Below are positions 44,035-53,119 of a stretch of 64,000 bases of DNA, in pieces. The DNA lies in NCBI GenBank assembly GCA_023151115.1, contig JAKLJP010000028.1, positions 32,015 to 96,014 on the forward strand. Direction: 5' to 3'. Numbering within the stretch: position 1 is the stretch's first letter; every line of letters starts with the position of its first letter. The translations under genes were made by a program, and so were the position numbers. The notes under the pieces were generated by a model. The model was given only the letters and a program-made list of their open reading frames with translations, did not search any database and was not told where the DNA came from. The stretch comes from Anaerolineae bacterium (lineage in GTDB: Bacteria; Chloroflexota; Anaerolineae; 4572-78; J111).

Positions 44035-44100
44035 GACGCGATGAGGCGTGAGGCGATGAGGCGAAAGATTTTTCGCGTCCTCGCCTCCTCGCGTCATTTT
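44035..44100. repeat. Repetitive hairpin, word gaggcg/cctcgc, copy B
   Basis: Near-identical twin of 38003-38068 with the same flanks, 6 kb away. Like copy A it stands just upstream of a Shine-Dalgarno sequence in the same operon. Confidence 0.88.
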
Positions 44101-44144
44101 CATGATTGGTGGTGGCCGTAGGCTTCTGTCTTTTTGCTACTCTG

Positions 44145-44963
44145 CTACCCTGCTACCTGTTTTAAGACAGCGGTTAACTCGGCTAAATCTTGCATGACAA
44201 AATCGGGTGGGTAGGGTGCGCCGGGAATATCCTCCCGTTGCGCTTCCCCGCTCAATACCAGAACAGTGGTTACACCGGCGGCGGCCAAGGCGATGTCGGT
44301 ATAGAGCCGGTCGCCAATCATGCAAATTTTATCCACCGGCGTCGCCATTCTTTCAACCACGGCCTCGATAATCGGTGGGTTGGGTTTGCCGATGATGACG
44401 TCGGGCCGGCGTCCGGTGGAGGCTTCAACCAGGGCCATCATCGCCCCAATATCGGGCATGAAGCCGCCGGGGATGGGGCAATTGAAATCGGGGTGAGTGG
44501 CGATGTATGGCACGCCGGCTCGAACCAGGTCACACAAGCGCCACAACTTTTCGTAGGTTAAGGTGGTATCAAAACCGAGGACGGCGTAGTCGGGCGTTTC
44601 CACAGTCGGATCAACCAGCTTAAAGCCGTGACTTTTGAACTCGTCTTCCAGGGCCGGCGTGCCGACCAGGTAAATTTTGGCCCCCGGCTTTTCCCGGTGC
44701 AGGTACACTGCCGTCGCTTCGCCGGAGGTAAAGATTTTATCCGGGCTGACCTTCAGCCCCAGATGGGCCAGCTTTTCGGCGTACTGGCCGCGATGTTTGG
44801 AGGAGTTGTTGGTCAGAAACAGATAAGCGATATTACGGGCGGCCAGCAATTCGATAAAATCAAGCGCGCCCGGCAGCAGCTTATCGCCCAGGTAAACGGT
44901 GCCGTCCATATCCAGCAGGAACAGACGAATATCGGCTAATTTTGAAATAGTTTCAGGTATCAT
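44145..44963 (-). CDS. HAD-IIA family phosphatase (NagD-like)
   Basis: 272 residues. Motif I DMDGTVYLGDKLLPG with nucleophile Asp, motif II TNNSSKHRGQY, motif III GKPNPPI and motif IV CMIGDRLYTDI. Such enzymes remove phosphate from sugar or polyol phosphates. The last codons (KQVAG) and the stop lie in the repeat word aacaggtagcagggtag, so the natural C terminus seems to have been overwritten. It overlaps the kinase before it by 11 bases. Confidence 0.85.
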   Translation of the reverse strand: MIPETISKLADIRLFLLDMDGTVYLGDKLLPGALDFIELLAARNIAYLFLTNNSSKHRGQYAEKLAHLGLKVSPDKIFTSGEATAVYLHREKPGAKIYLVGTPALEDEFKSHGFKLVDPTVETPDYAVLGFDTTLTYEKLWRLCDLVRAGVPYIATHPDFNCPIPGGFMPDIGAMMALVEASTGRRPDVIIGKPNPPIIEAVVERMATPVDKICMIGDRLYTDIALAAAGVTTVLVLSGEAQREDIPGAPYPPDFVMQDLAELTAVLKQVAG

Positions 44964-46485
44964 GGCGGGTCAATTCACTCAGACGGTGGAGTAAGGTTTG
45001 TAAGGTGGGGAACAAGGGTTTGTAAACTTCTTGATACAACCGCTCGTAAAACTGCTGCGACTCCGGGTTGGGGGTGAAGCGGTCGGCGGTATCGGTCATA
45101 GAGGCCGCAGCCTCGTAGGCGTCGGCATACCAACCGGCGGCGACGGCGGCCAAAATGCCCGCTCCCAGGCAGGTCGCCTCGGTGGTGGTGGAGCGCACAA
45201 TCGGCACGCCGGTCACATCGGCCATAATCTGGCACCACAATTTGCTGCGACTGCCGCCGCCCAGGGTAATGTACTCGGTGAAGGGCTGGCCGGTGGCGGC
45301 CATAACTCCTTCGCCGGCCAGGCGCTGCTCATAAGCAATACCTTCGAGAATGGCCCGGTAAATATGCTCGCGGCTGTGAAAGGTATTCCAGCCAATCGTA
45401 ATCCCCGAAGCCGCCGGGTCCCAATAAGGTGTGGAAACGCTGGTCCAGTAGGGCACCAACATCAAGCCTAACGCGCCGGGGGCAACTTTGGCGGCGGCGG
45501 CTTCCAGCAGTTCTTCGGGGCTGAGGGGCAATCGCAGGTCGTTCAAATCGCCGGCCATTTTTTCGACAAACCAACTGACCGTCAGCAGGCCGCTGCGGAT
45601 GACCGTTTCCAGAAAATAAGTTCCGGCAATCGGGGCATACATGGTGCGGAAGGCCCGGTCTACCACATAATCCGGGCTGAAGGGGCCGCTGACCACCGCT
45701 GTGCCCATATTCAGGTAGGCCCGGCCCTCGCCCATCGCATTAGCCCCCAGCCCGGCGCACTGACCATCACCGGCCCCGGCCACCACCGGCAGTCCGGCGG
45801 GCAAGCCTGTGGCGGCGGCGGCTTCCGGGGTAACCTGGCCGATGATTTGCCCCGGCGGAAAAAGTTCGGGGAATTGGTCCAGCCGGAAGCCCAGCGGGTC
45901 GAGCAGTTCTGCCGACCATTGATGCGTCTGCATATCCACCAGGCCCATCGGGTCGGCGCAGGCCAGGCTGGTGCGGAAATGACCGGTCAAACGGTAGACC
46001 AGGAAGGCGTGCGTTTCTAAGAATTTGTGCGCCTGTTTGACAATCTCCGGCTCATGCTGCTGCAGCCAGACCAGCTTGGGCAAGGAGGGGGTCATCGAGA
46101 GGGGTTTGCCGCTGATGTGATGGATCTTGGCCGCCCCAATTTTGTCGGCCAGGTAAGGGAGTTGAGCCTGGGTGCGCTCGTCGAGCCAGAGGATGGCGTG
46201 GCGGATGGGTTGGCCCTGGCGGTTGATGGGCACAAAACTTTCGCGCTGGTGGGTAATGCACAGGGCCTCGACCCTGGCGGCGTCAATCTGGCTCAAAACT
46301 TCTTTCAGGGCCGCGCACAGGCTGCGCCACCAATGTTCGGCATCCTGCTCAAACCAGGCCGGGTCGGGCCGCAGCAGCGGGTAAGAATCCCGGCCTTCGG
46401 CCACAATCTGCCCATGTTTATCCCAGGCAATCGCCTTACAGGCGGTGGTACTGCTATCAACGCCGATAACGAGTGAATTGTTCAT
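44953..46485 (-). CDS. FGGY carbohydrate kinase, xylulokinase-like
   Basis: 510 residues. N-terminal GVDSSTTACKAIAWD phosphate-binding loop, catalytic Asp region AILWLDERTQ, second ATP-domain motif GAGDGQCAGLGA and ITLGGGSRSKLWCQIMADV. It phosphorylates a ketose or polyol with ATP. Close packing with the HAD, dehydrogenase and transporter genes supports use of the imported polyol. Starts at ATG 46485; weak purine-rich ribosome site. The second FGGY kinase of the operon is upstream. Confidence 0.88.
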   Translation of the reverse strand: MNNSLVIGVDSSTTACKAIAWDKHGQIVAEGRDSYPLLRPDPAWFEQDAEHWWRSLCAALKEVLSQIDAARVEALCITHQRESFVPINRQGQPIRHAILWLDERTQAQLPYLADKIGAAKIHHISGKPLSMTPSLPKLVWLQQHEPEIVKQAHKFLETHAFLVYRLTGHFRTSLACADPMGLVDMQTHQWSAELLDPLGFRLDQFPELFPPGQIIGQVTPEAAAATGLPAGLPVVAGAGDGQCAGLGANAMGEGRAYLNMGTAVVSGPFSPDYVVDRAFRTMYAPIAGTYFLETVIRSGLLTVSWFVEKMAGDLNDLRLPLSPEELLEAAAAKVAPGALGLMLVPYWTSVSTPYWDPAASGITIGWNTFHSREHIYRAILEGIAYEQRLAGEGVMAATGQPFTEYITLGGGSRSKLWCQIMADVTGVPIVRSTTTEATCLGAGILAAVAAGWYADAYEAAASMTDTADRFTPNPESQQFYERLYQEVYKPLFPTLQTLLHRLSELTRHDT

Positions 46486-46507
46486 GGGTTTTCTTCTTTT
46501 CCATCGT

Positions 46508-46593
46508 CATGTCATTCCGACCCGCTTCGCGGTTCGAAATGGCATGGTTGAGTAGTTATGTCTCCAATCTCTAATCTCTAATCTCCAGCTTAA
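46508..46593. repeat. Short catgtcattccga repeat joined to word agattagagattgg
   Basis: 46508-46558 is a compact repeat copy (CATGTCATTCCGACC...GGTTCGAAATGGCATGG, then ttgagtagt). 46560-46593 is a one-armed tract (tctccaatctctaatctcta) that forms the last codons and stop of the kinase gene on its right. Confidence 0.75.
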
Positions 46594-48250
46594 GCTGCTT
46601 CAACCGCTTCATCACATCATTCGCGCCCCGGCCAAAATAATCGTGCAGAGTTAGATATTCGGCGTAGAGTTTATCGTAGACCCGTTGATTTTCGGGGATG
46701 GGATGGTAAATCTGCTCGCTCAGGCGGGTCATGTGTTGGGTTGCCTCGGCGATAGAGGTATAGCCGCCCAGCTCCGGGCCAACGGCGACGGCGGCGTGCA
46801 TAGCTGCCGACAGCGCGCCGCCCTGTTTTGTCGTGGTCATATTAATCGAACGGCCGGTGACATCGGCAAAGATTTGCATCAATAATTTATTTTTGCCGGG
46901 CAGCCCGCCGGTCGCCACAATATCGTTGACCGGCGTCTCATGGGCCTCAAAATTTTCGATAATCACCCGTGTGCCAAAGGCGGTTGACTCCAGCAGGGCG
47001 CGATAGATTTCTTCGGGTTTGGTGGCCAGGGTGGCCCCCAGCAGCAGGCCGGATAAATCCATATCTACCAGCACGCAGCGGTTGCCGTTCCACCAATCCA
47101 GGGCAATCAGCCCGCTTTCGCCGGGTTTGAGGCGGGCCGCTTTTTCTTCCAGCAGCTTGTGAATGTTCAGGCCGCGTGTCCGGGCTTCCTGCTCATAAGC
47201 TTCGGGGACGCAGTTTTTGACAAACCAGGCAAACTGATCGCCCATGCTGGTTTGCCCGGCCTCGTAGCCCAAAAAGCCCAACACAATCCCATCCTCGACA
47301 TAGCCGCAGATGCCGGGGATGACCGTTTCTTTGCTGCCCAAAATCTGGTGGCAGTTCGAGGTGCCCATGGTAATAATCATCCGGCCCGGCTTCTCGGTGA
47401 TGGCGGCGGCGGTGGAGGACATGTGGGCATCTATATGAACGGTGGTCACAATTGTGCCGGCTTTTAAGCCGGTCCAGGCAGCGGCTTGTGCGGTTAACCC
47501 GCCCAGGTTGGCGCAGAGGGGATATAATTCCCTGGACATTTTTTGATCAACGACGTGTTCCAGGCGAGGGTCTAACGCCTTGAAATAATCGTCGGGGGGA
47601 TACCCTTCGCGTTTGGACCAGAAGGCTTTGTAACCGGCCATAGCCGCGCTACGCTTTTCTCGGCCAATAAGTTGCCAGACCAACCAGTCGCCGGCTTCGA
47701 TGATGCGCTCAGCGGCCTGATACACCTCCGGCGCTTCATCTAAAATTTGCCAGACTTTGGGAAAAAACCACTCGGAGCTAACTTTGCCGCCGTAGCGATC
47801 CAAAAAGGTGTAGCCCAGTTCGTGGGCAATTTGGGTCATTTTATTGGCTTCGGGTTGGGCGGCGTGGTGTTTCCAGAGTTTGACCCAGGCATGGGGGTTG
47901 GACCGCCATTGGGGCAAGGAGCGCAGAGGGGTGCTATCGGCCAGGGTGGGCATAATGGTGGAGGAAGTAAAATCAAGTCCCAGGCCCACAATTTGGGTTG
48001 GGTCAACGCCGCTTTCCTTGATTACTTTGGGCACGGCTTGCTGCAAGACGAGCAGATAATCATGCGGGTCTTGCAAGGCCCAGTCCGGTTCTAATTTTAC
48101 CCCGCTGCCGGGCAACCGCTCCTCTATCACCCCATGGGCGTATACAGAAATAGCCGAAGCCACCTCTCGACCATTGGCTAAATCGAACAAAACCACCCGA
48201 CCGGATTCAGTGCCAAAATCCATGCCAATGACATATTTAGATTGATCCAT
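46571..48250 (-). CDS. FGGY carbohydrate kinase, ribulokinase-like
   Basis: 559 residues, near the usual length of AraB-type ribulokinases. N-terminal GMDFGTESGRVVLFD, LGLDFTSSTIMPT, and C-terminal VATGGLPGKNKLLMQIFADV. It phosphorylates a ketopentose or ketotetrose or the polyol itself. The C-terminal KLEIRD and stop codon are contributed by the repeat word at 46560-46593, seen also as KRLEIRDW inside the gene at 7051. ATG 48250; GGCATAACT before it is weak. Confidence 0.87.
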   Translation of the reverse strand: MDQSKYVIGMDFGTESGRVVLFDLANGREVASAISVYAHGVIEERLPGSGVKLEPDWALQDPHDYLLVLQQAVPKVIKESGVDPTQIVGLGLDFTSSTIMPTLADSTPLRSLPQWRSNPHAWVKLWKHHAAQPEANKMTQIAHELGYTFLDRYGGKVSSEWFFPKVWQILDEAPEVYQAAERIIEAGDWLVWQLIGREKRSAAMAGYKAFWSKREGYPPDDYFKALDPRLEHVVDQKMSRELYPLCANLGGLTAQAAAWTGLKAGTIVTTVHIDAHMSSTAAAITEKPGRMIITMGTSNCHQILGSKETVIPGICGYVEDGIVLGFLGYEAGQTSMGDQFAWFVKNCVPEAYEQEARTRGLNIHKLLEEKAARLKPGESGLIALDWWNGNRCVLVDMDLSGLLLGATLATKPEEIYRALLESTAFGTRVIIENFEAHETPVNDIVATGGLPGKNKLLMQIFADVTGRSINMTTTKQGGALSAAMHAAVAVGPELGGYTSIAEATQHMTRLSEQIYHPIPENQRVYDKLYAEYLTLHDYFGRGANDVMKRLKQLKLEIRD

Positions 48251-48277
48251 AGTTATGCCTGTGCGCTAGTCTTAAAA

Positions 48278-48333
48278 CGTCTTGCGTGTTGCGTCTTCCG
48301 TGAAATAAACGGAACACGGATGACGCAACACGA
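48278..48333. repeat. Repetitive hairpin, word cgtcttgcgtgttgcgtc
   Basis: aacgtcttgcgtgttgcgtc on the left; acggatgacgcaacacg on the right. Shares its word with 863, 22848 and 24313. It separates the kinase gene from the DUF2160-like gene. Confidence 0.85.
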
Positions 48334-48342
48334 ACCCATGCT

Positions 48343-48615
48343 TTATCCCCGGCGAATAATGTACGCTCCTAGCAGGATGGAAAGGATAACGGCAATCCAG
48401 ATGTTGTGCGGAAAGAGATAAGGTTCAACAAAACGCATCCACAGCAAGCTAATCGCCACATAACAGAGCACGCTGACAAAAAAGCGGTCCCAGGTGTTGG
48501 TGCGAAAGGGTAAAAATCCTTTCCGGCCCGTTTTGACCACAGGCGGAGCGACGGGGGAAACTTCCTGAGGGCTAGTATCGGCCGGTTTGGCCGACTCGGT
48601 CAACTGTTGTGCCAT
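48343..48615 (-). CDS. Small membrane protein, DUF2160-like
   Basis: 90 residues: a soluble N terminus, then RKGFLPFRTNTWDRFFVSVL and two membrane segments (about 43-62 and 70-87). The R-G-F/I-L-P...T..DR.F motif resembles DUF2160 proteins encoded in glycerol-type ABC transporter operons (GlpU position). It ends the transporter part of the operon, five bases after the MalG-type permease. The start ATG 48615 follows AAAGGAATAGCAATT. Confidence 0.7.
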   Translation of the reverse strand: MAQQLTESAKPADTSPQEVSPVAPPVVKTGRKGFLPFRTNTWDRFFVSVLCYVAISLLWMRFVEPYLFPHNIWIAVILSILLGAYIIRRG

Positions 48616-48620
48616 AATTG

Positions 48621-49475
48621 CTATTCCTTTACCGCCCCAAAGGTCAACCCCATGACGATGTACTTTTGCACCAGCGATAGAAAAATCAGCGCGGGAATCA
48701 ACGATAACACGGCCACGGCGGCCATTTCGCCCCAGTTTGTACCCGTCACCGTCACAAACTCGGCCAGGCCGGTGGTGATGGTGCGGGCCTCGACGCTGGT
48801 CAGAGTGGCGGCAAAGAGGTACTCGTTCCAGGCAAAAACCCAACTGAGAATGGCCGTAATGGCCAGGCCAGGGGCAGCCAGGGGGGTGATAATTTTTAAC
48901 AGGACATCCCAGGTACTGGCCCCATCTACAAAGGCGGCTTCGTCTAATTCAACCGGAATGCCGTCCATGATACCTTTCATCAGCCAGATGGCAAACGGCA
49001 AATTGAAGACGCAGTAAAGTAGAATCAGACCGGTGCGGGTGTCAAACAAACTAAAGTCGCCTATTCTAAACACCCGTGTAAACATCAGAAAGATGGGCAG
49101 CAAAAAGGCAGCCGGGGGAGCCATACGGTTGGTGATAGTCCAGAAGAAGATGCTGTCGCTGCCTTTTAGCCGCCAGCGCGATAGAGCATACGTTGCCAGC
49201 AGGGCCAGCACAGCCACCAGAATGGCATTCGAGGTAGCGACAATGAGTGAATTGAGCATGTAGCGCTGGAAAACCGGGTTGCTTAACGGTTTGGTGTAAT
49301 TCTCGGCAAAAAATGTGGTTTGGATAATCGAGGTCGAACCAAACAGCTCCACCCGGCTGCGGGCGGAAATGACAAACATCCAATAGATGGGGAACAGGAC
49401 CAAAATGGTGGCAACAATCCAGGTGATATAGGTGCCGGCCCAGCCGAGGATTTTATGGAACGGTTTTGATGCCAT
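48621..49475 (-). CDS. ABC transporter permease, MalG type
   Basis: 284 residues, six membrane segments (first [20 protein letters not shown]) and the EAA loop [20 protein letters not shown] that contacts the ATPase. One half of the pore of a CUT1-class transporter together with the MalF-type protein encoded just upstream (11-base gap). Confidence 0.9.
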   Translation of the reverse strand: MASKPFHKILGWAGTYITWIVATILVLFPIYWMFVISARSRVELFGSTSIIQTTFFAENYTKPLSNPVFQRYMLNSLIVATSNAILVAVLALLATYALSRWRLKGSDSIFFWTITNRMAPPAAFLLPIFLMFTRVFRIGDFSLFDTRTGLILLYCVFNLPFAIWLMKGIMDGIPVELDEAAFVDGASTWDVLLKIITPLAAPGLAITAILSWVFAWNEYLFAATLTSVEARTITTGLAEFVTVTGTNWGEMAAVAVLSLIPALIFLSLVQKYIVMGLTFGAVKE

Positions 49476-49486
49476 AGGAGTCCGCC

Positions 49487-50368
49487 TCAGGAAGAGTTAC
49501 CTTGCTTACTGTTCTGGCCAATAGCGATAAAGAGCAGCCAGCAAAGCACCAGCGTAAAATAGAGTGTCAACAGTGAAGTAGCCGAGCCGTAGCCATAGTC
49601 GGTTTTAGGGAAGACGACCCGCCAGATGTGCAGCCCAATAAAGCGGGTGGCGTCGCCTGGGCCGCCGCCGGTCAACATCCAGACTTCGTCCACAATGCGC
49701 AGCGCGTCCATAATCCGGATAAAAACGGTGGTCAGGATGACCGGCATCATCATGGGGATGGTCAGATAGCGGAAAACCTGCCAGCGATTAGCCCCATCCA
49801 CCAGGGCTTGTTCGAGCGGTTCTTTAGGGATGGTGGTTAGTCCGGCCAACAAGGTCAGGGTGACAAAGGGTGTCCAGTGCCAGATATCCATCAGGATTAC
49901 GGTCAAAAAAGCTTGATTGGCAAAGTTGCCAATCCGGTAGTCAATGCCAAACCACCAATTCAGGTAGGTTGGAAGCAGCCCTAAACCGGGAATGGTCAAC
50001 AGCCGCCATGTTGCTCCCACGGCGATGGGGGCAACCATCAACGGGAGGGCGTGAACGGTGCGAAAGAAACCCTTGCCGGGAAATTCACGGGTCAACGATT
50101 GGGCCAGGGCAAAGCCCAAAATAAGCTCACTGGTTACCGTCCAAAAGGTAAAAAGCAAGGTGCGCCACAACGCGCCCAGAAAATCGGGGTCAAACACCAG
50201 CCGACGATAATTGTTGGCCCAGGTAAAATGCAATCCCTTTTGAGCGGCAAAAACGTTCCAGTCAAAGAAACCAACATAGATAACGTAGATAAAGGGAAGA
50301 ATCCCGGTAATACCTAAGATGATGAGGGTGGGGGTTAACAACCCCCACCCCGTACGCGTAGACTTCAT
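49487..50368 (-). CDS. ABC transporter permease, MalF type
   Basis: 293 residues, six membrane segments (first [20 protein letters not shown]) and the EAA loop [33 protein letters not shown] precedes ATG. Pairs with the MalG-type permease. No ATPase gene occurs in this operon. Confidence 0.9.
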   Translation of the reverse strand: MKSTRTGWGLLTPTLIILGITGILPFIYVIYVGFFDWNVFAAQKGLHFTWANNYRRLVFDPDFLGALWRTLLFTFWTVTSELILGFALAQSLTREFPGKGFFRTVHALPLMVAPIAVGATWRLLTIPGLGLLPTYLNWWFGIDYRIGNFANQAFLTVILMDIWHWTPFVTLTLLAGLTTIPKEPLEQALVDGANRWQVFRYLTIPMMMPVILTTVFIRIMDALRIVDEVWMLTGGGPGDATRFIGLHIWRVVFPKTDYGYGSATSLLTLYFTLVLCWLLFIAIGQNSKQGNSS

Positions 50369-50397
50369 CGCGGAGATCCTTAAGGGTTACTTAATCC

Positions 50398-50436
50398 AGA
50401 CCTTACAGGCACGCTGCGCGAAAACCTGTAAGGTCT
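50398..50436 (-). promoter_or_regulatory. Intercistronic hairpin after the polyol binding-protein gene
   Basis: Perfect 12-bp stem AGACCTTACAGG (50398-50409) with 50425-50436. No T run on the minus strand, so it probably protects the upstream mRNA or lowers read-through into the permease genes. Confidence 0.75.
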
Positions 50437-50479
50437 TTATGAAGCAAAAAACTGGGTAGGAAACTTTATTTTTGGACGA

Positions 50480-52168
50480 TTACTTACTGTAACCCAGATT
50501 GGTCATCTCTGTTTCGGCTGCGGCGCAGGCCTGATCGAGCGCATCGGCCGCCTGCAATTCACCGCTGAGGGTCTTCCAGATGAAAGGCGCAACGGTTGAC
50601 TGCACCTGAGCGTGGAAGGGGAAGGGCGGCGCGCCGCGGAAGAGCGGGCCTTGCTCCTTCAGCAAGGTATAGTAACCATCCGTGCGAGCATCTTGAGCCT
50701 TGACCAACGGATCATCAAAAGTGGCGTTCATAACAATGCGCGAGCCGGCGGTGGCCCACTGCGCCTGAACGGAAGGCTGGCCGATGTACTCTAACCAGAG
50801 CAGCGCGGCTTCCTTATTCTTGGAGGAGTAGGGGATGCCAAAGGCGCCGCCGTCGTAGTAGCCAATATAACCTTCACCCGACTCGGCTTGAGCCATGACG
50901 CCTTCGCCGGTGGGTGGCAGGGCCACGCCCACGTTGCCGACCACTTTGGAGCGGCTGTCATCGGTGGCAATCCAGGCCGCATTTTCGCCGTAAACCCAGC
51001 CTTGCGCGGCCCGGCCGGCGGCAAAGGTCGCCGCCACTTCATCCCAGGTGCTGCTGGTGGCTTCGGGCGGGGCATCCACCAATAGGCCGGCCCACCAGGC
51101 CAGGGCTTCCTTAGCCAGGTCGCTGTTCATTTCGCCGCCGTTGGCCACACAGGCTTTGTAGTTGCCGCCGCCCACATCTTTGATACCCCAGTTGTACAGG
51201 CCAAAGCTGGGGGCGATGGTCTCATAGTACTCATAGAACGAGGCAGCATGGCCGGTCGTACCCTGGACGGTCGTGCCCCACAATTCCATGTTGTTGGCCT
51301 TGCCGTATTCGGTAAAGAAGTCGGCAATGTCCTGATATTGCTGGAAGGTGGTCGCCGGGGCCAAGTCGTAGCCGTACTGCTCTTTAAAAGCAGCCTGGAT
51401 ATCCGGGTTTTCAAAGAGGTCTTTGCGATAGAGCATAATCTTCACAAAGGCTTCCATTGGCACGCCGTAAACATCGCCATTGGCATCCTTAAAGTTGTCA
51501 ATGAAGGATGTAAAATTGGCAACGTCAAAGTCGGGCGACTTCAATTCCGGCTTTTCATTGAGCATCTGGGTTAAGTTAACCAGGAAGTTTTGAGCCAGGT
51601 AGCTGTAGATAATGTCCTGCTCGATGTAGATGAAGTCATAGATGCCGGTGTTGGCTTGCATGTCCTTGATGGGTTTATCATACATCTGGTCCCAGGAAGT
51701 GACTTCAAACTCAACCTTGATCCCGGTTTCCTTTTCAAACGCAGGGGCCAGCACTTCGGCGGCATAGCGTGAAGGCGGAGTGCTTTCGGAGATACCGCGG
51801 ATGGTCACACCGGCATAGGGCTTGCCGGCTTCGGCCCAGAACGCAGAGCCGGACTCAACGGCCAGCGCTGCTGTCGCTTCCGCACCGCTGGGGATGCACA
51901 GCTTCCAACCCACTTCAATCACGTTGGGGTCGTCAATTGTGGCGTAGCTGCTGTCGCTGGCCGCCATTGCATTGGTCGCCTCGACAATGGCCGGGAAAGC
52001 CAATGGGTCGCCCAGGAACTTATCGGCGATCTTTGATAACCAGTCATCACCCTGCACCACTACATCAGACTCACAAGTGGCCTCCTGAGCCAACACTGCC
52101 CCAGGGGCTAACGTTAAGATTAACGCCAGCAAGGTAATGAGACTCAAGGCATTGACAAATTTCTTCAT
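50480..52168 (-). CDS. Polyol/sugar ABC binding protein with N-terminal LysM domain
   Basis: 562 residues. Signal peptide to about 28 ([13 protein letters not shown]), then a LysM-like domain at 33-94 ([20 protein letters not shown] ... WKLCIPS, with C32 and C91 able to form a disulfide), then a CUT1-type extracellular binding domain from about 118 ([20 protein letters not shown]) to the end. No lipobox is present, so the LysM part may hold the protein at the cell wall. AAAGGAGG precedes ATG. First gene of the polyol operon. Confidence 0.9.
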   Translation of the reverse strand: MKKFVNALSLITLLALILTLAPGAVLAQEATCESDVVVQGDDWLSKIADKFLGDPLAFPAIVEATNAMAASDSSYATIDDPNVIEVGWKLCIPSGAEATAALAVESGSAFWAEAGKPYAGVTIRGISESTPPSRYAAEVLAPAFEKETGIKVEFEVTSWDQMYDKPIKDMQANTGIYDFIYIEQDIIYSYLAQNFLVNLTQMLNEKPELKSPDFDVANFTSFIDNFKDANGDVYGVPMEAFVKIMLYRKDLFENPDIQAAFKEQYGYDLAPATTFQQYQDIADFFTEYGKANNMELWGTTVQGTTGHAASFYEYYETIAPSFGLYNWGIKDVGGGNYKACVANGGEMNSDLAKEALAWWAGLLVDAPPEATSSTWDEVAATFAAGRAAQGWVYGENAAWIATDDSRSKVVGNVGVALPPTGEGVMAQAESGEGYIGYYDGGAFGIPYSSKNKEAALLWLEYIGQPSVQAQWATAGSRIVMNATFDDPLVKAQDARTDGYYTLLKEQGPLFRGAPPFPFHAQVQSTVAPFIWKTLSGELQAADALDQACAAAETEMTNLGYSK

Positions 52169-52217
52169 CGAAAAATCCTCCTTTGGGTTTGATAGATTGT
52201 AACTTGGATGGTTGGGA

Positions 52218-52235
52218 AAACTCTGGCCAGAGTTT
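52218..52235 (-). promoter_or_regulatory. Perfect 18-bp palindrome upstream of the polyol operon
   Basis: AAACTCTGGCCAGAGTTT, about 50 bp before the first start codon of the operon. Position and symmetry suggest an operator for the unidentified regulator of polyol use. Confidence 0.65.
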
Positions 52236-52604
52236 GAAAAGAAAGTTGCTTTTGGGGGAATTTAGGAAACTGTCAGGCTGTAACCACGACTATCCATAAT
52301 ACCCCTATTGCACTAACCACTATACAAAATTCCAGGGGGTATGGCTATTGGCAAACGGCTTATTTTTTAGGAAAAAAGACCCTATTTTTTATCCCGCCAC
52401 GTCGCTTACTTTTCGATCTATCATGCTAACAGTTTTATAAAGCCGGTTTTTCTGCCCCACCGACTTGACCATAAGCGACATTTTTAGGGATGACAACCGC
52501 CCTTGAGGTTTTTCTTAATTTTTTTAACCCACCTGGGCTAATTTCAAGCGGCGCTTTTCCACTTTTATGTAAGTTTGCCAATTAAGCATAACTTAATAAC
52601 TACA

Positions 52605-52633
52605 TTGACACGAATTTTTTCTTATGCTATTAT
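52605..52633 (+). promoter_or_regulatory. Promoter of the roadblock gene
   Basis: TTGACA (52605-52610), 17-bp spacer, TATTAT (52628-52633), 47 bp before the start codon. Confidence 0.8.
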
Positions 52634-52680
52634 GACGCCAGGGTTGATAACCACCTGTTTGAAAGGAGAAAACGACAACA

Positions 52681-53049
52681 ATGGCATCTCGTACTGAGCA
52701 AATGATAGCCCGTCTGAGAGATTTGCAGGCCGGCACCGCCGATATTGAGGCTTCGGCCGTAGTAAGTGTGGACGGGTTAATTATGGCCTCTTCGCTCCCA
52801 GCCGATGTTGAGGAAGACCGCGTTTCGGCGATGTCGGCGGCGATGCTGTCCCTGGGTGAACGAATTGCGGCAGAATTAGGGCGCGGTGTGCTGGATCAGG
52901 TTTACATTCGGGGTAACAAAGGGTATGTTATCCTCATGTCCATTGGGGAAGAAGCAGTTTTGACCGCCCTGGCTCGCGGCGATGCCAAGTTGGGTCTGAT
53001 TTTCCTGGATATGAAACGCGCCGCCGAAGATCTGGCCAAGCTGGTTTAA
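52681..53049 (+). CDS. Roadblock/LC7 domain protein
   Basis: 122-residue single-domain protein (IEASAVVSVDGLIMASSLPA, MSAAMLSLGERIAAELG). Bacterial roadblock proteins form dimers that regulate small GTPases of the MglA type in polarity and motility. No MglA-like gene is adjacent. AAAGGAG precedes ATG; strong promoter and terminator make it a monocistronic gene. Confidence 0.9.
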   Translation: MASRTEQMIARLRDLQAGTADIEASAVVSVDGLIMASSLPADVEEDRVSAMSAAMLSLGERIAAELGRGVLDQVYIRGNKGYVILMSIGEEAVLTALARGDAKLGLIFLDMKRAAEDLAKLV

Positions 53050-53080
53050 CCAGGCCGCTATTGGGATTAACATTGATAAG

Positions 53081-53117
53081 AAGGCCGCTCATGCAGCATG
53101 AGTGGCCTTTTATTATT
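53081..53117 (+). terminator. Terminator after the roadblock gene
   Basis: 14-bp stem with one wobble pair (53081-53094 with 53096-53109), followed by TTTTATTATTT. Confidence 0.88.
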
Positions 53118-53119
53118 TA

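Larger units (their letters stand above)
52169..52680. other. Intergenic region between the polyol operon and the roadblock gene
   Basis: 512 bases without a gene. Contains the leader and presumed promoter of the polyol operon (minus strand) with an 18-bp palindrome at 52218-52235, AT-rich sequence, and the promoter of the roadblock gene (52605-52633). Confidence 0.6.

Noticed and set aside
52169..52600. Riboswitch in the leader of the polyol operon
   Set aside because: No known aptamer pattern or terminator hairpin could be recognised; only the 18-bp palindrome stands out.
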